Notes: generated from the letters alone by a model not told the origin. Positions 12,001 through 27,395 are shown, counted from the stretch's first letter. The stretch: 64,000 nt of DNA from Bimastos eiseni (GCA_959347315.1 OY365808.1:4021705-4085704), one strand, 5' to 3'. Numbers and translations are program-made.

Positions 12001-15000
12001 CCGCCTGAATTGCGTCGCCACAAAGCAACGGGTCGAATACCCAATTACTTACTTAGTTATTCGTCCCAGCGGACTCTTAGAGCTGGCTGCTAGATGGTCA
12101 CCTCCCTCCTGCTGATGTCAATTTGACTGGAGATCAAGTCCATCGCCTCCGGGGAAAGCACGCTCTGTGCTCGGACGCCAGTCGCAGTTTCAAAGCTGCC
12201 AGCGTGGATCCCTGCTCCAGTTATCCTCTTCTGACAAGCATCTCCTTAATTATGCCTCATGTTCTTTCTCTAATTAATCTTCTGCTTCCTCTTTTCTTCC
12301 CTTTTATGTTTCCTTCTTCGTTGTCTTATTCTTTAACCTCCTTTCATTCTTCCTGTTTTTCTTCAGATTTCTTCTTCTTTTTAGCATCTTCACATTTTCC
12401 TCAGCTCTCCTCTTGTTATTCCTCTGTTCCCTCCGTCTCCAACTGTTCATCCTCCTTACCTTTCCTCACCTTCCTCTTTCTACCTCCCATATTTCTCTAT
12501 TCCTCTTCAAATTCTTTTGATACTACTTGCTCTATTTGCAATGACTCCTCTTACGATTATCAACCACGCATGTTTATTGTTTTTAGCACCAGTGGGTCCT
12601 ACACGACGTCTTAGCTCGATTCAGACCACTGTCCAACCTTGTTTAACACCTCTACGGATATAGTCTATCCTGCCAATCATGCCAATAATATTATTCTAAA
12701 TAAATAGATTGATCACGCTAAAGACATTCAGCATGTGTAATTGTAGTCCAATTAACACCATTGCTCTCCTATATTCAAGGAACGTGACTGGCTGTATGCC
12801 TATACATTAAACAAGGAACATGAGTGGCTGTAATTAGGACACGCAAACTTTACCAACTTGGGTCAGATAATTGTCCGGAAAATGCGTTGTTTATTTTTGA
12901 AACGAATGAGAAGCCTGATGATTTTCTAACATTAAAGTAATCAGAGATTGCGTCAGAACTATTCGTACCTACGACTAGTCATTGCTAGAATGCTGTGTAT
13001 TTCGGCTGCCATTGATCAGGGTAATTTAAGCTTGAAAACAAATTATGCATGTAGTTATTCAGAATTATCGTCGAAATCCAACGGCGTGCTGTGGATTTTG
13101 TTCTTGCCGTCAATTTGTTACAACAGACAAAATAGACCAACGTCTTAACTATTGATTATAAAAGCTCTATAAATTGGATATTATGACAAGCCTATTTTTC
13201 AAATAATATGGTTTTACCGCAGTCGCAAGGAATTAACTTAACTCAGGAGCGTTTTAGCAATTGGACGATAAAGAGAACATGTACATGTATATTCACTTAC
13301 AATTTTACTTGCGGATGTTCAATAATGCATCCCGCGCTGTCGAAATGGAGTTATTGAATAAATAAAATCTTGCATTGAGTGAACAAAAGCCTCCTCCTCT
13401 GACTTTGCTCTTTGCAACAAACCTTGTCTAATGAATTTGATTTCACAACGCATGTATTTTAATTTATGATTCTCACGACAGGAATCGAGGCAAAACCTAT
13501 TAAGTTTGGTGTCGTCTTTTAACCTGCAGTGTGTCAGTTTGGTTCTCGTTAAACGAAAAAATATATATTGTTATAAATATTCGTTTATTGGTAGGCCCAT
13601 ATATGGAATGTCACAACGCATACTATTGCACTATATAAATTCTTTTGTACCATAGTCTAATTCGATAAAGAAAAAGGTGTTTCAAAGGCACAATTGGAAG
13701 CTTTCTCATGTAAATGTATTAAATGAATTCACGTGAAGTACGGATGTGACGGGAAATGAGGCCGTTGCCATCATTTGACTCATTGGTCAGTAGGCGCTCA
13801 AACTGGCTTTGATGAGAGTATGTGTCACCTGGGCCTATCAAATCAACTATATTGGAGCTCTGGTTTTACGTTTCGTTCGTAGCTGTTCTCCATCTAACTT
13901 GCGCAAAGTGCCCGACGTCGCAGCGCCGCGGCTCCATCTTACTTGCGCCTAATGCCCGAAGTCGCAGCTCGTCGGCTCCATCTTACTTGCGCCCAGTGCC
14001 CGACGTCGCAGCTCGTCAGCCTCATCTTACTTGCGTCCAATGCCCGACATCGCAGCGCGTAGGGTGCTTTGCCCGGCGACGAAAGGGGAGCTTCTAATTC
14101 CATGGTCTCGCCTGGTTAGTAGGCAGCGTCGTGCTTTTTCGGTTGTGGCATCTTCAATGTGCAATGAGCTCCTACTTACGCCCCGCTCTTTGCTTGTAGC
14201 CGAACCGTCAGGGTTTTGTAAGTCCCTCAAGTTTTTTTAAATTTAGTAATAGATGGGTTGGGAGCGCTTCTGACAGAGCCGTACCGAGCTATAATTGCGC
14301 CCTGTGCCTAGCATCAATCTGGCGCCCCCACATTTTTAAAACAGTGCGCTTTATGGATTGGAAAGTTATTCCATCCTCAAATTTGCGCCCTTTCCACATT
14401 TGCGCTCTGAGACACGGCCCCGCTGCAACCATCGGTACGGCCCTGGCTTCTGAATAGGTTTAAGAGGCGCTATATAAATGATCAGAATGAATAAATGAAT
14501 GACGCTGCATAGAGTTGAGAACTTATTGGTTGGAGCAATATTATAATTATTATAATAATACTATTATATCTAATTATTATAATATTAAAAATAAAATAAA
14601 TTACGAACACGTCAAGCTTTAGACAATGCGCAAACATGCTTGACGCCTGGGCTTGTTATTAAATCTTAACCAACAACGGACTTGAAAAGCAGCCACATCT
14701 GTGGAACTATAAAGTATTATCCAATCTAAAAGCACATCAATTGATAGTGACCGCCTGCGAACAATGCAACACGGTAATATCATCGTAATCATCATGATTC
14801 ACTAGGGTGCACTCAGAAGGGCATCTCATGCTCAAATTCTGCGTTGCTACCTCTTGACTAGGGCCTATATAATCTATGAAAGCGTTCCCAGAAATCTTCC
14901 GTTTTGAAACTGTGACCTCAGCCTGGCACCTCTCTGAACTCCTCTGCTTCTCTTGTCATTCGCCAGATGACGATAGCGTGTTAGTAATAATTGTAATTAC

Positions 15001-18000
15001 ACACACGACTCTGTTCTTGTCATGTTACTCATTGGAAGGCTCATCATACGTGATCATAAGTAGCCTATATTATTCTTTGGAGCTGATTTTATTCGTGCTA
15101 ATATATATTTGTCATGTCATGTCACATCGTCATCGTCGCTTCGCGACGGTTGACTACATGAATGGGAAAGTGATGTCCAAGGCTTTCTGTCTCTTACGAT
15201 GTTCATTAAGCTTGTGCCTCTTAAACCAGTCCACGCCATGATATTGTCAAACCAGCAGACTTCGGCTTCCTTCCACTATACCCAACATTACACTGTTCTC
15301 AATACTGTCTTTAGTCTGTCCGACGATGTGTTCGAAGCACCGCAGTTTTCTGGATTTGATGTGGCCCAACAGTTTGCTGTCAACTTTCGCCATTTGATAC
15401 ACTTGTTCGGTGGTCACCATTGCTGTCCATGGAATTCTGAGCAGTTTCCTCATGCACTTGTTCTCAAATGCTTGTATACGTTTCTCTTCTTCTTTCTTTA
15501 TTGTCCACGCATCACAATCATACCATATATATATATATATATACAATATATATATATATTGTATATATATTTACCGCCACTGCGGTAATTTAATAAGGCG
15601 TTTTTGCAAATAGACACATACGTACGTACACCTATAAATTTGTGGATATAATTATATAGGTTATAATGGTCTACATCCATACGCATAACTTTACATGCAT
15701 ATATATACATATATATATAAATGCATACATAAGTGTCTGCATGTATACGTACATACATACATGAATACATACATGAATACATGCATGAATACATACATAC
15801 ATACATACATACATACATACATACATACATACATACATACATACATACATACATACATACATACATACATACATACATACATACATACATACATACATAC
15901 GTACGTACGTACGTATGTACGTACGTACGTATGTACGTACGTACGTATGTATCAAATTCCGGTAATAAAATAAATGCATACATAATAAATGCATGCATAG
16001 ATGCATGCATTTATGTACCACATATAAACGTACATACATACATGCATTATGTTGCCTGTTTACCAACACATATATTGGTGTGACATATGTATTTTAAAAT
16101 TTGCAATGTATAATGAGTTACTGTTGGGGGAACTCACGTGCACTGAATGAGGATGCATCCTTTGGGATGTCGATCCCTCAGCTGAATCACTTGGTCATAG
16201 AGATCCAAAAGGATGGAAGGGTCTGAGGGCAGGAGCTGGGTCTCTGGCCAGTCGGTCACTCTAAGGTGAAGGACAGAACGCCAAGGGTTTCGACCACCCT
16301 CCGAAGACTTGTTCGGATCTGCTGGGTCGAGGTCATGGCTGCCACTCCATCTATCGACCGAATCATCACAGCTGGAATCCTCCTCATCGGAGGAGCTGTC
16401 GTTCGGCTTCTTAAATGCAGAAAGAGATACACTGGATTAAAGGTTAAAAGGTCAGGAGAGATTTATTATTAACAAATTTAATGTTTGCCAAAATGTTTTT
16501 GTCAAAAGCAGTCAACTAAAGATTGATGAGGCAATTATTTAAATATAATATGTTTTAAACCAGACGACAAAACTTACAAACCCATAAACTGAGGTGAAAT
16601 GCAGTGCTAAGGTAGGCTTAAAAGTTTTCATAATAATTAGCCTACACATGATGTATTAGTCGCCAAAAACGCTTCTATTTAGATGTTCCACAGTAACTTT
16701 AGTTTTCAATTGTTAATAAGAATAATATGATACTGCATTAAAATTAATTTATGGAATAGTTAAAGTTATGCATTCTATGTTTGCGCCCTGTGCCACATCC
16801 CTTGATAGGGTACTAATATGATGAAGTATTATTGTATTATAACCATGTTTCTATATTTGATGCAGGTATCATCTCATAATGCAGTGTGACAGAGACTCCC
16901 AATTTATGCCACCTCTATAATGGCTCTTACCTTGTAAGTTCCGCTAAATTGAAAGATGAGATCAGTAGTCACGAGGCCATCACGTGACAGGCCACTTCCG
17001 TTTCCGGTTTGAGTGATGAGGAAAGATTTCGTTTCCATGTAGTCATCGCCAATCGGCCAGTATCGCTGAAACGAACACGTTGGTGATTGTGATTAACGAG
17101 ACATGATTACTTCCGTTTAAGTCAGTTTCTAGCATTTTGCGCTCTAATTCGGGTCTAGCCCAGAAATATCTGGTTGACGTACGTGTAATACTTCGGTCCC
17201 ATTCAGCTTCCTCTCTCCGTCCACTTCGCTAGTCCAATAGACTTGACCTTTTGGTTCCTCGAACTTGAACAGCCATGGCTCAGTGTCAATTCATTGCTTC
17301 AGTTGGTCCCTCTCTTTGGAACAAGCTTTCTCATTCTGCTCGCTCTAAACTTCTATCGGGCAGTCTCTCATCCTCTTCCCTTTTCCCAAAACCTGCTTCT
17401 TCTCGCGGGGCCTTACGCAGTTGTAGCGCTTCTGAACTGTTGAAGGCGCTCTATAAATGTTCTAATATAAAGCAATACAACTTTAGACTAGCTGTGAGAT
17501 TCTGTGGCGTTAATCATCATCATCATCTGATCATTATTGCTATACGTTCTAGTTCCACAGATGTATCTATGTCTTGAATGTTCTTTTTGCTAATTGATTT
17601 ATACATTGATGTGACCAGTTGTCTGTACTGCACATAGCTGGTGAGGTGATTCAAATTTAGAAATTGAAAATGTTAAGGGGTGAGCTGCGACCAGCTCTCC
17701 AGATGATCTGGTGTTTATTCAACCGCTAACGATTTTAGGGCCTAAGGTTAACCGCTTGAAAATTTCCACTTAAAATAATGGATTTCAAAGACTCACATAT
17801 TGATAGTCATAGTAATAGTGATGGTAATGATGGTGATGATGATGATGATTAAGATAATGATGACGATGATGACGACGATGATGATGATGACGATGATGAT
17901 CCAGCGATTCAATGCTATTGCTTCCAATGCCATTTTTGTCGTTCCAGATCTTGACAAAGATGGCCGTCACTCCAGAGTCAACATTGCATATTAACAATCT

Positions 18001-21000
18001 GACGCCTGAGGCTCATAAATACCTAAAACTATTATTACATCACATTTTCACATACGTTACATTACAGACAGGATGGTCGACAGTCTGACCTCGTCGTCGT
18101 TGAAGGTGCTGTTAAGCATGATTATTGCGTGACAACCGTTGTCATTGACAAGTCTCCAGAAGTCGTTGATCGTGTCACGAAGAGGCATCTGTGTCACGAA
18201 GAATGCATTCGGCTTTCCGAATCCCTAAAACAGACACGGCCAATCAATCAAGACCAGTCAATCGAGATCAGTCAATCAAGACCAGTCAATCAAGATAAGT
18301 CAATCAAGATCAGTCGATGAAGAGCAGTCAATCAAGACCCGTCAATTAAGATCAGTCAATCAAAACAAGTCAATCAAGATAAGTCAATCAAGATCAGTCA
18401 ATCAAAACAAGTCAATCAAGCCTAGCCAATCGTTATCGCAATTGAAATTACAACGAAAGTCATCAGTTACAGTTAGTTTCTGAAGCAAGGTTTGTTAATT
18501 GGCATTGTTCCAAATCAAAAGCATTATTTGGGGAGAAACAACAGCACCAACAACAATAATGGTGAAGAAAATTATAATAATAATAATCACAATAATAATA
18601 GTGAGGATGACGATGGTGACGACGATGATGATGATAATAATAATAGCAATAATAGTTATTCTCATTATTGTTATTATTGCAAATAGGTTTAATTTTTTAC
18701 TCACAGTGTGATGATATTTATAAACGTACTTTTAAAATTGTTATTGGAAGTGTTTCAGCGGAAATTAAATTGTTATTAGACTGTTTTCATCATTAAACTG
18801 CTACAGCTTGTCCTTTGAACCAACATTTATTTAGTCATTATACCATTGTAAATTATAAAGACGTACATTGACGGGAACTGCGTTGATGTAAAGATTGTCG
18901 TCTTCTTTGACTGGCTTCAGAAAACGGATCGAACTATTGGCTGTCAATAAGAAACATAAGTTTCTTACAGAAGGGGTTAAATGTAACGCAGAAATGTAGA
19001 CATGCGTATTTCTACAAAAGGAACTATGCTGTGTTGTTAACATTTTGTGAAGTCGAATGTTTAGATTTGCTGACACGAATGATTGTTACTGTTATCGTTA
19101 CTGCTACTGCTATTGTTAATGCTATCGCTATTATTATTATTATTATAATTATTATCATTATTATTATTGTTATTATTATCATTACTATTGAAGCCACATA
19201 ATACAGTGGCGCAATAGCAATTAACGATTACGATCACAATTTTATGTACAGGCACATAAACGCAGATATATATGCTAACCTAGACTGAACTAGATTATAG
19301 ATAACACACTATCAGCAGATCTGAAGGGATGAGATTATGTACATGGCAAGATAGCAGACGAGCGATTCTTCTTCGGTTTCGACTTTGAGACGGAGCAATG
19401 CGGAATCGATGTGACGGAGGTGGCTTCGAGTATCTGCGAACAGATAAAAAGAGACATAAAGAGATAATATTCGTCGTTCTGTATCCTCCCCACCTTTGCT
19501 ACTTTAGTTCGTGCTTTTATATGTTCTCGAATTGACTACTGTAAATCCCTTCTAATTGGACTTGCAAAGGCTCGTCTCTCTCCGAATCAGTCAGTACTTA
19601 AGACAGCAGCTGTAGACTTATAGCTCGCTCTCCTCGTTTCGCTCGCATCTCTACCTTTATGTTTGATGAAAATTCTCATTCTAATCTTCAAGACTCAGCG
19701 GGGTCTTGCTCCGCGATACCTGGCTGATGGAATACTTCGGCCGCATTCAGCTTCCTCCCTCCGTCCACTTCGCTCGTTCAATAGACTTGACCTCTTGGTT
19801 CCTCGAACTAGAACAACCGTGGCTCAGTCTCGATCTTTTGCTTCAATTGGTCCTTCTCTGTGGAATGCACTTTCTCCATCTGTTTGCTCAAAAATTCTAC
19901 CTGGCAGTCTCTCATCCTCTTTTGCTTTTCTCAAAACCTACTTCTTCTTACTAGCAGCGCTTCTGTACGGTTCACCCTACAAGAAGCGCTCTAGAAATGT
20001 TGAAATACAATACAATACTAAGAGTATATCAATTAAAACTCTCACATATGCAAAGAATGTCACCACAAGGACTTAACCCGATAGACAGACAGACAGGTGG
20101 TAGACAGACAGATACACATACCCTTTAATGCCCTCGCCCCTCCACAACTCGATCGACGATTCTGACCTGAGAGGTTGAAGCTGTAGTAGTTGCAGTTAAA
20201 CGACACTGAATGAACACCCTTCTCCTCTATTCAGGCTTGGAACTGGCACTGCCAATGTGCAGGCATTGTCGGAGTTTGGTTGCGCTGCATCTCTGCCCCT
20301 CCCTTAAATTCTGTCTTAAGGCTACTCTCTGGGTACCCTTCACCCTCAATGATCAGCTCAGCGAAGGTCGCTTTGGAATTTCTTTAATACCATGCAATGT
20401 GATTATATAGTCAAATATAGATCAAAGGATATTAATATCAACAGTATCGGTAACGAAAAATGATGATTAACTGGTTTACTTTGAATTGTTCCTGTAGTTC
20501 CTCCGTTGTAAGGCGATGATCCAACGTTTCCTGAGGCGTCTGTTCCACGCTAAGTCCGATAAGGAATTCTTGAATGAGGCTATGGTGGATGAACATGTAC
20601 TGCCTCTGGATCGATACAAAACGCAAATGGATGTAATTATTGACTTTACAAGCAACAGTTTAGAGTTATAAATCGGTGACAAGACAGGTTGCTTTGTCTT
20701 GCTAATGGAGGAGTGTCAGATCTCACAAAGAATGTTGGTAAACACAACATAATAATAATAATACTAGTATTGTAACATCAACTATACATAGTTATTTTAT
20801 ACCATAAAACAACATAACGTTAACCTCACGCAACACAATCGGACATAACGTCATCTAATACACTATTAACACAACAAAACATGACATGATGCCATTACAT
20901 AACATGGCACATAATAAGATTAATGTTTTGTGGTCATAGTTTACCTACGGCATAGGTCGGTCCATGGTCATGGCTCACTTACCATCTGGGTTTTGCTACG

Positions 21001-22103
21001 ATTATGGTTCAGCTAGAGACTGGGTTTTGCAATGGCCATGGTTCACCTACAACCTTCGTTCTACTATGGTCATGGTTCACATACAACCTTCGTTCTACAA
21101 TGGCCATGGTTCACCTACCACCTGGCCCTGCTATGGCCATGGTTCATCTGCCACTTAGATAGTAAGCGTTTTCGTAATCGTAATCTCCAAACTTTTAAAG
21201 CGTCAATTGAAAGCCAGGCGCAGGACTCCAGCTTTTTCACGAGCGCTGCATCGAATCAGATGGCTTGTCCAAAGGGCTATCCGTTGGAGGTCAGAGTTGG
21301 GTTCCAGATGGTGTAATGACTACAGTATACCTACCACCGATTGGACCATCGACATTCTCTGCTGGCGTAGACTCTGGACGCACTTGAAGACGTCGCATCG
21401 TGGCTTCGTATCTTTCCATTTTTCCGCCAGAATATCAATGGCTATTAATGTTCCAGTTCTACCAACTCCAGCGCTGTTAATAAAGCAAATCACGTGCAAG
21501 TTGTTAGCATTGAAAAGGCTAGCACAAATCGTAATCTACAAACATCTAAAGCACCACTCGAAATTCAGGCGCCGCAGGGCACCAGCTTATTTACAAGTGC
21601 TGCATGGTTCTATTATCGAAGCAGGAAACTGTCGCGTTTTCTGTAATCCCTTAATGCAGCGACAGAAACATCAATAATTTGCTTTGACGGTAGCTTCTTA
21701 TGAACAAAGGATTTATTGTTGTATCGGTAGATAGACGAAATTAATGGAGACAGTAGGACATTTAGCAACACAACGTAACTGGAGCTGTCCTACAGGCGAA
21801 TGTGGGATTGAAGGAGAAGAGGTTATGCACAGAAGAACACGACGTAAAGAACACAAGAACAAGAATGAAGCAAGGACGTAGAGAAAACAAGAGGCCGCAA
21901 CGAAGGAAGGGAGTGGGTCTGACATACAGAAGAGTCTTATTCGAAGGCTGCAGGGTCTGCGGAGAACGATAGGTTCAATTTTAGACATCTCAACGGAGAA
22001 TGACAATGCAATTATAATCTTTCGAGACCTCGCGTGAATGCGAGAGTGACTAGAATGTAATTTCCTGATAGCAGACGATGCCGTATCCTTAAGTGCGGGT
22101 AAA

Positions 22104-22152
<49 letters not shown>

Positions 22153-22173
22153 GCAATTATAATAATAATAATG

Positions 22174-22214
<41 letters not shown>

Positions 22215-24919
22215 GCAAATAAGTGGATATCGAATACGACTATAACCAAAATAAAGCGAGAAGAGAAAATGTTGAGTTTACAAATAATAAATATGTATAA
22301 TTGGCAGTGCTTAAAGTCTGCCTGGACGGTCATGGACGGCGTCCTGCCACTTATTTGGCCAGCTGAGCCTGGACGCCGTCCATGTGCGTCTATGCAACAG
22401 TGCAATTCCTCAACATACTTTTTTTATCAACAGCATTTAATTATCTACTATTCCAAAAAATCATATTTTATTAGACCTACTAATTAACTGAAGTAGCAAA
22501 TGTATATGATTGATGTCTATAACTTGTGTAATACATTCTGGTTACCAGGGATGTGGTCTTGAAACCGCGGTCTTGGTCTCGAGACCGTCTCGAGACCAAG
22601 ACCGCGGTTTCAAGACCACATCCCTGGTAACCAGAATGTATTACACAAATTATAGACAGTGTCTCGGTCTCGAGACGTCTTGAGACAGTTTTTTAGTGTC
22701 TCGGTCTCGGTCTCGAGGTAGTGTCTCGAATTTGTAGAAACTGTCTTGAAGTGTAAGTCTTGTTCTGTCTCGAACAAGAGATCTCGATAAGTTTCGCGTC
22801 AACTGTCTTAAAATCTTTCGGCAATATGAAAACTGTTCTCAGGAATTGGTACTATACATGTATACATTATAAGTTTCAAATTGAAATTACGAATAAACCT
22901 TATTCCCGAAAACTGATACATTAGTATTTTACAGCATTTCTTTATAGGATCACTTGTCTTTTACTGTCTCGTACTGCTTTGAGTCTAGTGTCTCGGTCTC
23001 GGTCTCGGCACCTCACTGTCTCGGTCTCGGTCTCGGCACCTCACTGTCTCGGTCTCGTCTTGGTCTTGAAGTTTCAAGCCTTGCATACAACACTGGTTTT
23101 CTCTGTATAGCTTTGGTTATCTTTGTGTTGAGTCGTGAGCGCCTCTGATTTGCAAGAGTGGCGCTATACAAATGCTCCATTACAATTACAATTACAATTC
23201 ATTTTACAATTATTTGTTTCACTATTTCTTCACTCGTCTCGCACTTCTCACGGCGAAGACGTAATACATGTATAGCTCAAACAAATGTAAAGGCATTTAC
23301 CGCGCGAGCTGATTATATCTTTACGTCATCAGAGTTATAAATAGCTCGGGACGTCATTGTCTATCCACAGCGTCGGTAGCTAAGAATAGAATGGTCGCTT
23401 GGTGGCAGATTTACCATTGATTACATAGGTGTAAAAAAAATCGAGTAGATCTGCGCTTATGTGTGTTTTATATGATAGATATCTATACTTATAATTGTAT
23501 TAATTTAAATGCATTCATGCTTTGAAGTAACTCTTCGGTATATGACCGAATTTTAACAGTATTCACCTCAATTAGATTCGCCTCGTTGAAAACCTTTTTT
23601 CATAGTTCAGAAAACCATTTATAAGGCACGAGGTGAATTTTCCTTATGTATTTTTGACCTAACGGCTAAGATCAAAGCGTTTAATTGTCAGCTTAATACC
23701 TGATGCGTACATTCTCCGCGGTTACATGGCACTGAGGGAGAAATTCGAAACAAAAATAAAACAGCATAAGCCTACGACGTTCCAGGCGTTCTGGTTCGTA
23801 AGATTCCCTTCCGTGGAATCTACGGAGTGGGCATTCAACCAGCCATAGATAGGCCATAAATATTATGTTTTTCTTCTGCTACTGCTATAGTGCATGGTGT
23901 CGGTTGATCATCGACAACAAATTTGAGAAGACCAGTTGCCCCACCAGTGCAGACTTGGAAAAGACCTTAATTTCCGATCAAACAGGAAGAATGGGTGGAA
24001 ATAGACCAGAGGAAAATCGAGGAAAATGATCCTGGACTGGATGACGGAAAGGGGGATACAAGAAGATGAAGGAGGAGGCCCAGAACAGAGAGGAGTGTCG
24101 ACAATGGACATACGAACCTGCTTATAGAGGGCAGAAAACTAAAGAAGAAGAAGAAGAAGAAGAAGGTCTTACGGCTTTACCGACCACTAGTAGCCTACAT
24201 AAAATCTTAGAGATAGAGAAAGTTAGCAACCGTGCTTGGAAAGTGGTGCAGCGAACAAGAAATCACCACATTCTTCAGGCCTGTGATTAAAAGAATCTGT
24301 AGCCGATACGTTGAATGGCAGATCTGTAGAGAAGACACAAGATGAGACAAATTGGCAACACGGCTTACGATCCACTATGTGTCAGGAACGACTGAACCAC
24401 ATCAACTTAAGAGATTGTTTGACAGATGTTGCTTTAAAAACTCTCAGTGCATTGCTCAATCAGTCTATCCGTAGGTGTATTTTGTTTGACCAACTTTTCT
24501 ATATTCTATGTAGATTAAATTTAATTCTTGCTCAACTTTTGACTAGCGCACGTTCCTCTGCAAGGAGTCACAACTCCCTGTAAATACGGGGGCACTCGGA
24601 AAAAGAAGAGAAAAATATTTCGAGCTGCGCGCTTTTAGAAACTAGGTAACCTCAACTTTCAAAACGCTGCTGGCGCCACCGGCCCCTTGTTGACAATATC
24701 ACAAAGGAAACTAATCTATGCACGCTTAAAATTACAACAAATATTCATCAACAAATAGTTGACGACAAAATAATGGTCAGTGTACAAAAAGCTAACGAAT
24801 GCTAACTAAATTTAGTTCTTAAGTTTTTTTTACACTAGCGTCCAGGCACTTCTTTGTTTACACTTTAAGCACTGATAAATAGTCTAATAATTAAAAAAAA
24901 CATTAATGATAATGTAATG

Positions 24920-24988
<69 letters not shown>

Positions 24989-27352
24989 CTGATGATATTA
25001 ATAATGATAATGTAAATGATAATGATGATATGATAATTTTCGTTTATTTTTCTAACTGACAACATCGCAGTATGATTACAAGTACAGTATTAGAATAAGT
25101 AGCCTATATTTTGTATTCAAGTTATAATAGTCCTATTTGATATCCATTATGTGGAGCATTACACTCTGGGTTTAATTGGATTTGCAATGACATAAACAAT
25201 ATCAACAGGGAAATAAATCACGGTTAGTTTATTATGTGACTCTATAGGCAGTGAATAAAACGCGTATTCTATCGATAAGCTGGTGCATCAAACTTAACCC
25301 ACCTGCAGTGGACCACAATTGGTCCAAATGATTCATCAGTGCTTGTTGATTGCAGAGCCAGACGATGGAATTTCAATATTGCGGTACTTGTATGCGGTAC
25401 GTCTTGGTCCGGCCACGTTGTGTAGTGGTACTGCAGGACTGTTCGAACAGCTTCACTTCCCTGAAACAATACCAACAACTTTAATTGAGCTCCAATTCTG
25501 AAGTGACTCATTGCTCTGTCAATAATAATCAATACATGTGGGTAGGGCATCGCTTTAGCGTTCTTTATTGCGTTCAAGTGGCCATCTTTTAAGTTTTTGT
25601 CAGTTGCACAATGTAAACTTTTGGCCACGTTTATGGTTATCTAACTGACAACCAACGAAGACTGCACAAATAAGACCACCCAACGTACACCACTAACACC
25701 TATGATGACCATATGAAGAAATGAAGAAACTAGTTCGTCTGATTAGACACCGACCTCCTTCTTGACTGCGAGTGTCCGAACTGTCCAGTCGAGTTCAACG
25801 GATTCTTTGAGGAGCTTAACTTCTATGTCGCCATACGTGTCTTGGTGGCCAATCTTCGATGGCCAGTACTGGGTGCATTTGCTCGTTTTCACGGATTTCA
25901 CGCCCTACAAACGTCATTGCAACGTACAAAAACCGATGTAGGGTAGAGTTGGGGAGGGCTAGCAGGATAGGTGGGGTACATAGTAGGATAGGTGGGGTAC
26001 ATAGTAGGATAGGTGGGGTACATAGTAGGATAGGTGGGGTACATAGTAGGATAGGTGGGGTACATAGTAGGATAGGTGGGGTACATAGTAGGATAGGTGG
26101 GGTACATAGTAGGATAGGTGGGGTACATAGTAGGATAGGTGGGGTACATAGTAGGATAGGTGGGGTACATAGTAGGATAGGTGGGGTACATAGTAGGATA
26201 GGTGGGGTACATAGTAGGATAGGTGGGGTACATAGTAGGATAGGTGGGGTACATAGTAGGATAGGTGGGGTACATAGTAGGATAGGTATGATGGGGCATG
26301 CTAGGATCATTGTGATCAGCCAACGAGAGGAAGAGGCGAATATAATTAAATGCCTTTGGATCGGGTTTATTAACCCGGAAGATATCGAAATCAGAATATG
26401 CAGAGGGGAAATCAGAATGGCTAGTATTCTAACCCCGACGGATACGCATGCTATACATTAGGCCTACGAAAACTTATTAGAGTAAATCCTATGCAAGGGT
26501 CAACCTGTAGAAGTGATCTGCGCATTGTGTTTGCTATACTAGTTGAATCGTTTGAGCAATCTGTAAAGACTTGAGAACTGTTGATTTCCGCCCCGATTGG
26601 GCTGGGACTGCCTCTGAGTAGTAAGAATGGAAAGACGCAATATAAATCTTGTGGATGAAAACACAATTGGATAATATTTTATATTATATCCGTACTTTAA
26701 AATTTAATGAGCGCATCTGTTAAAAAGCGCTGGGAACATAGCTTCAACGGATACGAACAGCCGGATCTCAACACAGCTAGAAAGAGTGAATGAGAATTTG
26801 TCGGAATTTAAACTTGTCCGACCGAATAAACGACGAAGTAGACGGAATGTTTACCCGAATGGATTCCTCGAGATTCGTTAGCATCAGGATTCGATGGCAG
26901 TCGTTGTTCCATATCATCGACCAGAAATCGCCCAATGTTGAGCTCAAAGGACCTGAAGAGTCGGAAGTCAGTGTTAAACGAGTAACAGAGAGCTTTCGAG
27001 TAGGCATATTGAAAGTGCGCTATAGAAATGATCGATTACATTACATTGCATTATATCCGGGAATTAAAATGAGGTGGAATTGAAGTGATGAATCATCATT
27101 TATGTGTCTGATACTCGATCCCACTCGCTCCTCCGTTGATTCCAGCATTCGCCCAACTCTCTATTTAATTTTCCATCCATCCATTCAACCGCATCAACTC
27201 CACGTCCATCCACACGCCGACCACCTAACCACCCATCCACCCCGCAACTCTCTCATCATCCAGTCACTCATTCATCCATCCAACACCAGTCCACCACCAA
27301 CAACATCAACAATAATAACAGCAACAGCAACAATAATAATAATGATAGGTAC

Positions 27353-27395
<43 letters not shown>

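Noticed and set aside
12123..12614. 163-codon Ser/Phe/Leu-rich protein
   Set aside because: Result of a CT-rich tract; no domain and no splice context.
15498..16083. Long Met-Tyr-Val-Cys and Thr-Tyr-Ile-His frames on both strands
   Set aside because: Tetranucleotide repeat keeps all frames open; purely compositional.
17785..17997. Additional phosphatase exon (frame [16 protein letters not shown])
   Set aside because: Runs into the CATCAT repeat; exons 14 and 15 already join in phase with the QYWP block intact.
18236..18435. CRISPR array
   Set aside because: Regular short repeats but without unique spacers, in a eukaryotic intron; a minisatellite.
24311..24583. hAT transposase gene
   Set aside because: Only a weak RLNHI-like word; no further motifs.
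25859..26461. 200-codon plus frame and 164/141-codon minus frames of heptapeptide repeats
   Set aside because: They are translations of the 21-bp intronic minisatellite; there is no start context, domain or splice evidence.
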